Shown here piece after piece: positions 61,578 to 64,000 of a stretch of 64,000 bases of DNA. The stretch spans positions 1,908,117 through 1,972,116 of the forward strand of contig NZ_JAVKGN010000001.1 in NCBI RefSeq assembly GCF_031432215.1, written 5' to 3'. The DNA comes from Halodesulfurarchaeum sp. HSR-GB (lineage in GTDB: Archaea > Halobacteriota > Halobacteria > Halobacteriales > Halobacteriaceae). Under the pieces are notes generated by a model, which saw nothing but the letters and a program-made list of their open reading frames with translations, was not told the origin of the DNA and made no database searches. The position numbers were made by a program, and so were the translations under genes. Each line of letters begins with the position of its first letter. The first letter of the stretch is position 1.

Positions 61578-62715
61578 AACCGAATCGGGATCGCTTGACT
61601 TCCTGGATAAGTACCTGACCGTCTGGATCTTCGGCGCGATGGCCATCGGCGTCGGACTGGGCTATATCGCTCCGGGAATCACCCAACCGATTCAGGATCT
61701 CCGTCTCGTGCCGATCGGCCTCGTCCTGATGATGTATCCGCCACTGGCGAAGGTCAACTACGGCCAGTTACCACGAGTGTTCGCCCAGTGGCGGGTGCTC
61801 GGATTGAGCCTGCTCCAGAACTGGCTGATCGGCCCGACGCTGATGGTCGTACTGGCTCTGGTCTTCTTCGGCGGGATCGTTCCCGGTCTGCCGGCCCGCC
61901 CCGAGTTCTTCCTCGGACTGGTGTTCATCGGAATGGCCCGGTGTATCGCGATGGTGCTGGTCTGGAACGACCTCGCCGAGGGGTCGAGTGAGTACGCCGC
62001 CGGCCTGGTCGCCTTTAACAGCGTCTTCCAGATCCTGACCTACGGGGTGTACATCACCGTTTTCGCGCTCTTCCTGCCCGACGCACTCGGACTGGAAGAA
62101 CTGACCGCCGGGATCGCGGCGTTCAACGTTTCCCCCGCGCAGGTCTTCGAGGCCATCGCCATCTTCCTCGGGATCCCGTTCGCCGCGGGGATCCTCTCGC
62201 GATACGTGGGGACACGAACCAGGGGTGTCGAGTGGTACGAGGAAAAATTCGTCCCGAGGATCGACCCGCTGACCCTCGTGGCGTTGCTCTTTACCGTGAT
62301 CGTCATGTTCGCGATGCAGGGCGAGCGGATCGTCGGCCAGCCCACCGACGTGCTCCTGATCGCGGTCCCGCTGACGATCTACTTCGTCGTCCAGTTCTTC
62401 CTGGGGTTCGGAATGGGCCACTGGATCGGCGCGGACTACTCGACGACGACCGCGATCGGGTTCACCGCGGCCTCGAACAACTTCGAACTCGCGATCGCCG
62501 TCGCAGTCGCCGTGTTCGGCGTCGGCTCCGGGGTCGCCTTCACGACCGTCATCGGTCCGCTGATCGAGGTGCCCGTGTTGCTCTCGCTCGTGTACGTCGC
62601 ACTGTGGTTCCAGCGCAACGTGGACTGGCGCGGCCACACCACGGGGCAACTCGATAGCACGACCCCCGCGGGTGCGACCGGGAGCGATGGGGAACCGATC
62701 ACGGAAAAGGATTGA
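61570..62715 (+). CDS. acr3: ACR3-family arsenite efflux transporter
   Basis: A 381-residue ten-helix exporter of As(III). The hallmark is GMARCIAMVLVWNDLAEG, with the essential Cys in helix IV, plus ASNNFELAIAVAVAVFG and IGPLIEVPVLLSLVY. It follows arsR with an 8-base overlap. The C-terminal tail is acidic. Together with the ArsP-like permease and CDF it makes a metal-resistance island. Confidence 0.95.
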   Translation: MSETESGSLDFLDKYLTVWIFGAMAIGVGLGYIAPGITQPIQDLRLVPIGLVLMMYPPLAKVNYGQLPRVFAQWRVLGLSLLQNWLIGPTLMVVLALVFFGGIVPGLPARPEFFLGLVFIGMARCIAMVLVWNDLAEGSSEYAAGLVAFNSVFQILTYGVYITVFALFLPDALGLEELTAGIAAFNVSPAQVFEAIAIFLGIPFAAGILSRYVGTRTRGVEWYEEKFVPRIDPLTLVALLFTVIVMFAMQGERIVGQPTDVLLIAVPLTIYFVVQFFLGFGMGHWIGADYSTTTAIGFTAASNNFELAIAVAVAVFGVGSGVAFTTVIGPLIEVPVLLSLVYVALWFQRNVDWRGHTTGQLDSTTPAGATGSDGEPITEKD

Positions 62716-62879
62716 TCTCGGCTGCGGCGGTCAGACGCGTCTCCGATGGTGCCCCCTGTGATCACCCCGGTCTCACCGGTGGGAAGCCAGTTCTGATTTC
62801 GGTTGCCCGATATGCCAGCGAACCGCGATTTTGGCCGTGTTCCCGAGTGATACGTCAAAATGTGACAACTCCTGCGGGG

Positions 62880-63719
62880 TCACTCGTATCGAACACGAGC
62901 GGACTTGGACCGGTCCTCTCCAGGCCAGAGGAGGGTGTAGTTCACCTGTTCCACAGGATTGGCTGCAGACCCCATCTGATACGTCCGGCCCCTGACGGCC
63001 CAGGATCTGGATTCACCTGGCGGGATTCGCTGCGAGACGAGGGTGACAAGCCGGTCGGTCGTGACGCCGTCTCCATCGATCGCACCCCAGAACTGTCCGG
63101 GATGGGAGCCTTCGTTTCGAACCGTCAACGCGAATTCCGGGTCGGTATCGGGAGAGACCGTTTCCGGGACGACCCATTCCTCGACGGTGAACTCCGGAAT
63201 TGGGTTGGCAAGTCGTGTCCGAACCGCTTCGGCTGGACTCCACTCCCCGCCCGGCCAGGAGAGTACGGCGCCACTCGTGGCACCCGTCTCCGGTAGCTGA
63301 AACGCGATCCACCCATCGGTGCTTTCGTCGTCCCAGTAGCGCTCTTTTCCTGTGGTGTCCGGGTAGCCCCTCCCCGACCCCTCACTACGGTGAAACGGTG
63401 GGCGGTTCCACTCCGTTTTCGGGGAATACACGTCGCCAGCGAAGTGAAACTGGAAGTCCGTGATCGATGGGCTCGTTCCGGAGTCGACGTTCACGTCCAA
63501 GAAGAGGTACTGGGAGTCGGGCGTGAACGTGATCTCGTAGGCATCTTCGAGCAGTCCCACGACACCGGTCTGGAGGCCACCGAACTCGATTCGCAGTTCG
63601 CTTGCCGGCGACGTGGTGGTTGTATCAGTCGGTGGCTGCTGGTCACCGTCCGGGCTGGTACACCCTGCAAGCCCAGTCACCCCGAGCCCACACAACGAGA
63701 GGAACCGTCGACGATCCAT
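62880..63719 (-). CDS. Hypothetical Tat-lipoprotein
   Basis: A 279-residue secreted protein. It starts MDRRRFLSLCGLGVTGLAGC: a twin-arginine signal followed by lipobox LAGC (Cys20), so it is exported folded and lipid anchored. The mature part is beta-rich and acidic, with a Thr/Ser-rich linker and a WxxW-type pattern, and resembles no recognised family. It is convergent with the ACR3 gene. The start ATG at 63719 is followed directly by the signal. Confidence 0.75.
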   Translation of the reverse strand: MDRRRFLSLCGLGVTGLAGCTSPDGDQQPPTDTTTTSPASELRIEFGGLQTGVVGLLEDAYEITFTPDSQYLFLDVNVDSGTSPSITDFQFHFAGDVYSPKTEWNRPPFHRSEGSGRGYPDTTGKERYWDDESTDGWIAFQLPETGATSGAVLSWPGGEWSPAEAVRTRLANPIPEFTVEEWVVPETVSPDTDPEFALTVRNEGSHPGQFWGAIDGDGVTTDRLVTLVSQRIPPGESRSWAVRGRTYQMGSAANPVEQVNYTLLWPGEDRSKSARVRYE

Positions 63720-63795
63720 GGGAGTGCTAACACGAGTTGTCGCTAAGTGTTTCGTGGTCGTCTCCCGATCAGTGCGGGACAAAACCGGCTTCACC

Positions 63796-63822
63796 CCTCC
63801 CACGGCCAAAGCCGGGGGATTC
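63796..63822 (-). repeat. IS200/IS605-like end hairpin (solo)
   Basis: On the minus strand GGAATCCCCCGGCTTTGGCC forms a GC-rich hairpin (GGC/GCC arms near 63804-63813, with one mismatch in the lower stem), in the style of the right-end palindromes and omega-RNA scaffolds of haloarchaeal IS605/tnpB elements. No tnpA or tnpB gene lies in the window, so it would be a solo end or a remnant. The match is from memory of the motif and unverified. Confidence 0.3.
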
Positions 63823-63877
63823 CCACGGTACCGCACCGCTGAATTGGGATAGTAATCGAGACCCTCGCGTTGCTCGT

Positions 63878-64000
63878 GTCTCGCATGCTCACGGGTCGTT
63901 CCTCCCCGTTCGCTATTCCCGAGACGCTCAAACAGCGAGCGTCTCGCATGCTCACGGGTCGTTCCTCCCCGTTCGCTATTCCCGAGACGCTCAAACAGCG
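63878..64000. repeat. Tandem 63-base repeats (at least two units) with internal hairpin
   Basis: Unit 1 (63878-63940) and unit 2 (63941-64000, cut by the window edge) are identical over the 60 bases visible. Each contains the 27-base core also found at 27718-27744, and an inverted repeat CGAGACGCT/AGCGTCTCG (63920-63928/63938-63946, 9-base loop). More units probably continue to the right. The period of 63 and identical spacers exclude a CRISPR array. Together with 63720-63877 there is no gene in the last 281 bases. Confidence 0.7.

Noticed and set aside
63791..63994. 67-codon minus-strand frame made of repeated 21-residue units
   Set aside because: It arises from the 63-base tandem repeat and includes hairpins; not a gene.
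63878..64000. CRISPR array
   Set aside because: The units repeat completely, including the would-be spacer, and no cas gene is in the window.

Overview
The window is GC-rich, with acidic proteins, mostly leaderless genes with TATA-like boxes about 27 bases before the start codon, and typical archaeal genes (Pelota, RqcH-type NFACT protein, Elp3, Lhr helicase, thermosome, LysW-type arginine genes, DUF63, UPF0179). This points to a haloarchaeon (class Halobacteria). A complete uptake [NiFe] hydrogenase locus, formamidase with an amide channel, acetate kinase/phosphotransacetylase and arsenite export suggest an anaerobic or facultatively anaerobic lifestyle, like that of the hydrogen/formate-using sulfur-respiring haloarchaea. 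The genus assignment is only an inference.

Region 1 (1-18.1 kb) is housekeeping: the end of a superfamily 1 helicase, a PAS histidine kinase, TspO, two small membrane proteins, an Lhr helicase, an RNase Z-like hydrolase, the rqcH-pelA ribosome-rescue pair, Elp3, an S1/OB/DHH protein with a degenerate catalytic motif, thymidine kinase, an FMN reductase, MutY, an AI-2E family permease and a PadR regulator with a palindromic operator.

Region 2 (18.1-31.2 kb) has a structured intergenic stretch, a zinc-ribbon protein, GlyA, a YcaO protein with an azoline-synthetase-like N-terminus preceded by a 13-codon upstream ORF, DUF63, an argC-argB-argD-argE operon cut off from its usual lysW/argX partners, a repeat-rich spacer, tRNA-Leu(CAA), and a set of small conserved proteins.

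Region 3 (31.2-47.4 kb) is the main accessory system. Fourteen genes lie with overlaps or gaps of at most 4 bases: Tat-exported hydrogenase small subunit, large subunit, cytochrome b, maturation protease, a 67-residue zinc-finger protein, hypC, hypD, hypE, hypA, hypB, hypF and a FecBCD-type metal-chelate ABC importer. A separate cbiM-cbiN-like-cbiQ-cbiO operon follows, behind a palindrome. Together these would make, supply with nickel and install an outward-facing hydrogenase that passes electrons to the membrane quinone pool.

Region 4 (47.5-54.5 kb) has a thiolase/DUF35 pair facing a four-gene operon of acyl carrier protein, phosphate acetyltransferase, acetate kinase and holo-ACP synthase. 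All four genes overlap by 4 bases. ACP and AcpS are unusual in archaea, and their coupling to Pta-AckA is the most striking novelty in the window. A divergent thermosome subunit follows.

Region 5 (54.5-64 kb) has paired CrcB fluoride exporters, an AmiS/UreI channel with formamidase and a ribbon-helix-helix protein, UspA, a cation diffusion facilitator, a DUF318 permease, a CoA-binding protein, an arsR-ACR3 operon and a Tat lipoprotein. The end of the window holds an IS200/IS605-like end hairpin and 63-base tandem repeats related to the repeat at 27.7 kb. No rRNA, CRISPR array, complete insertion sequence or replication origin was seen.
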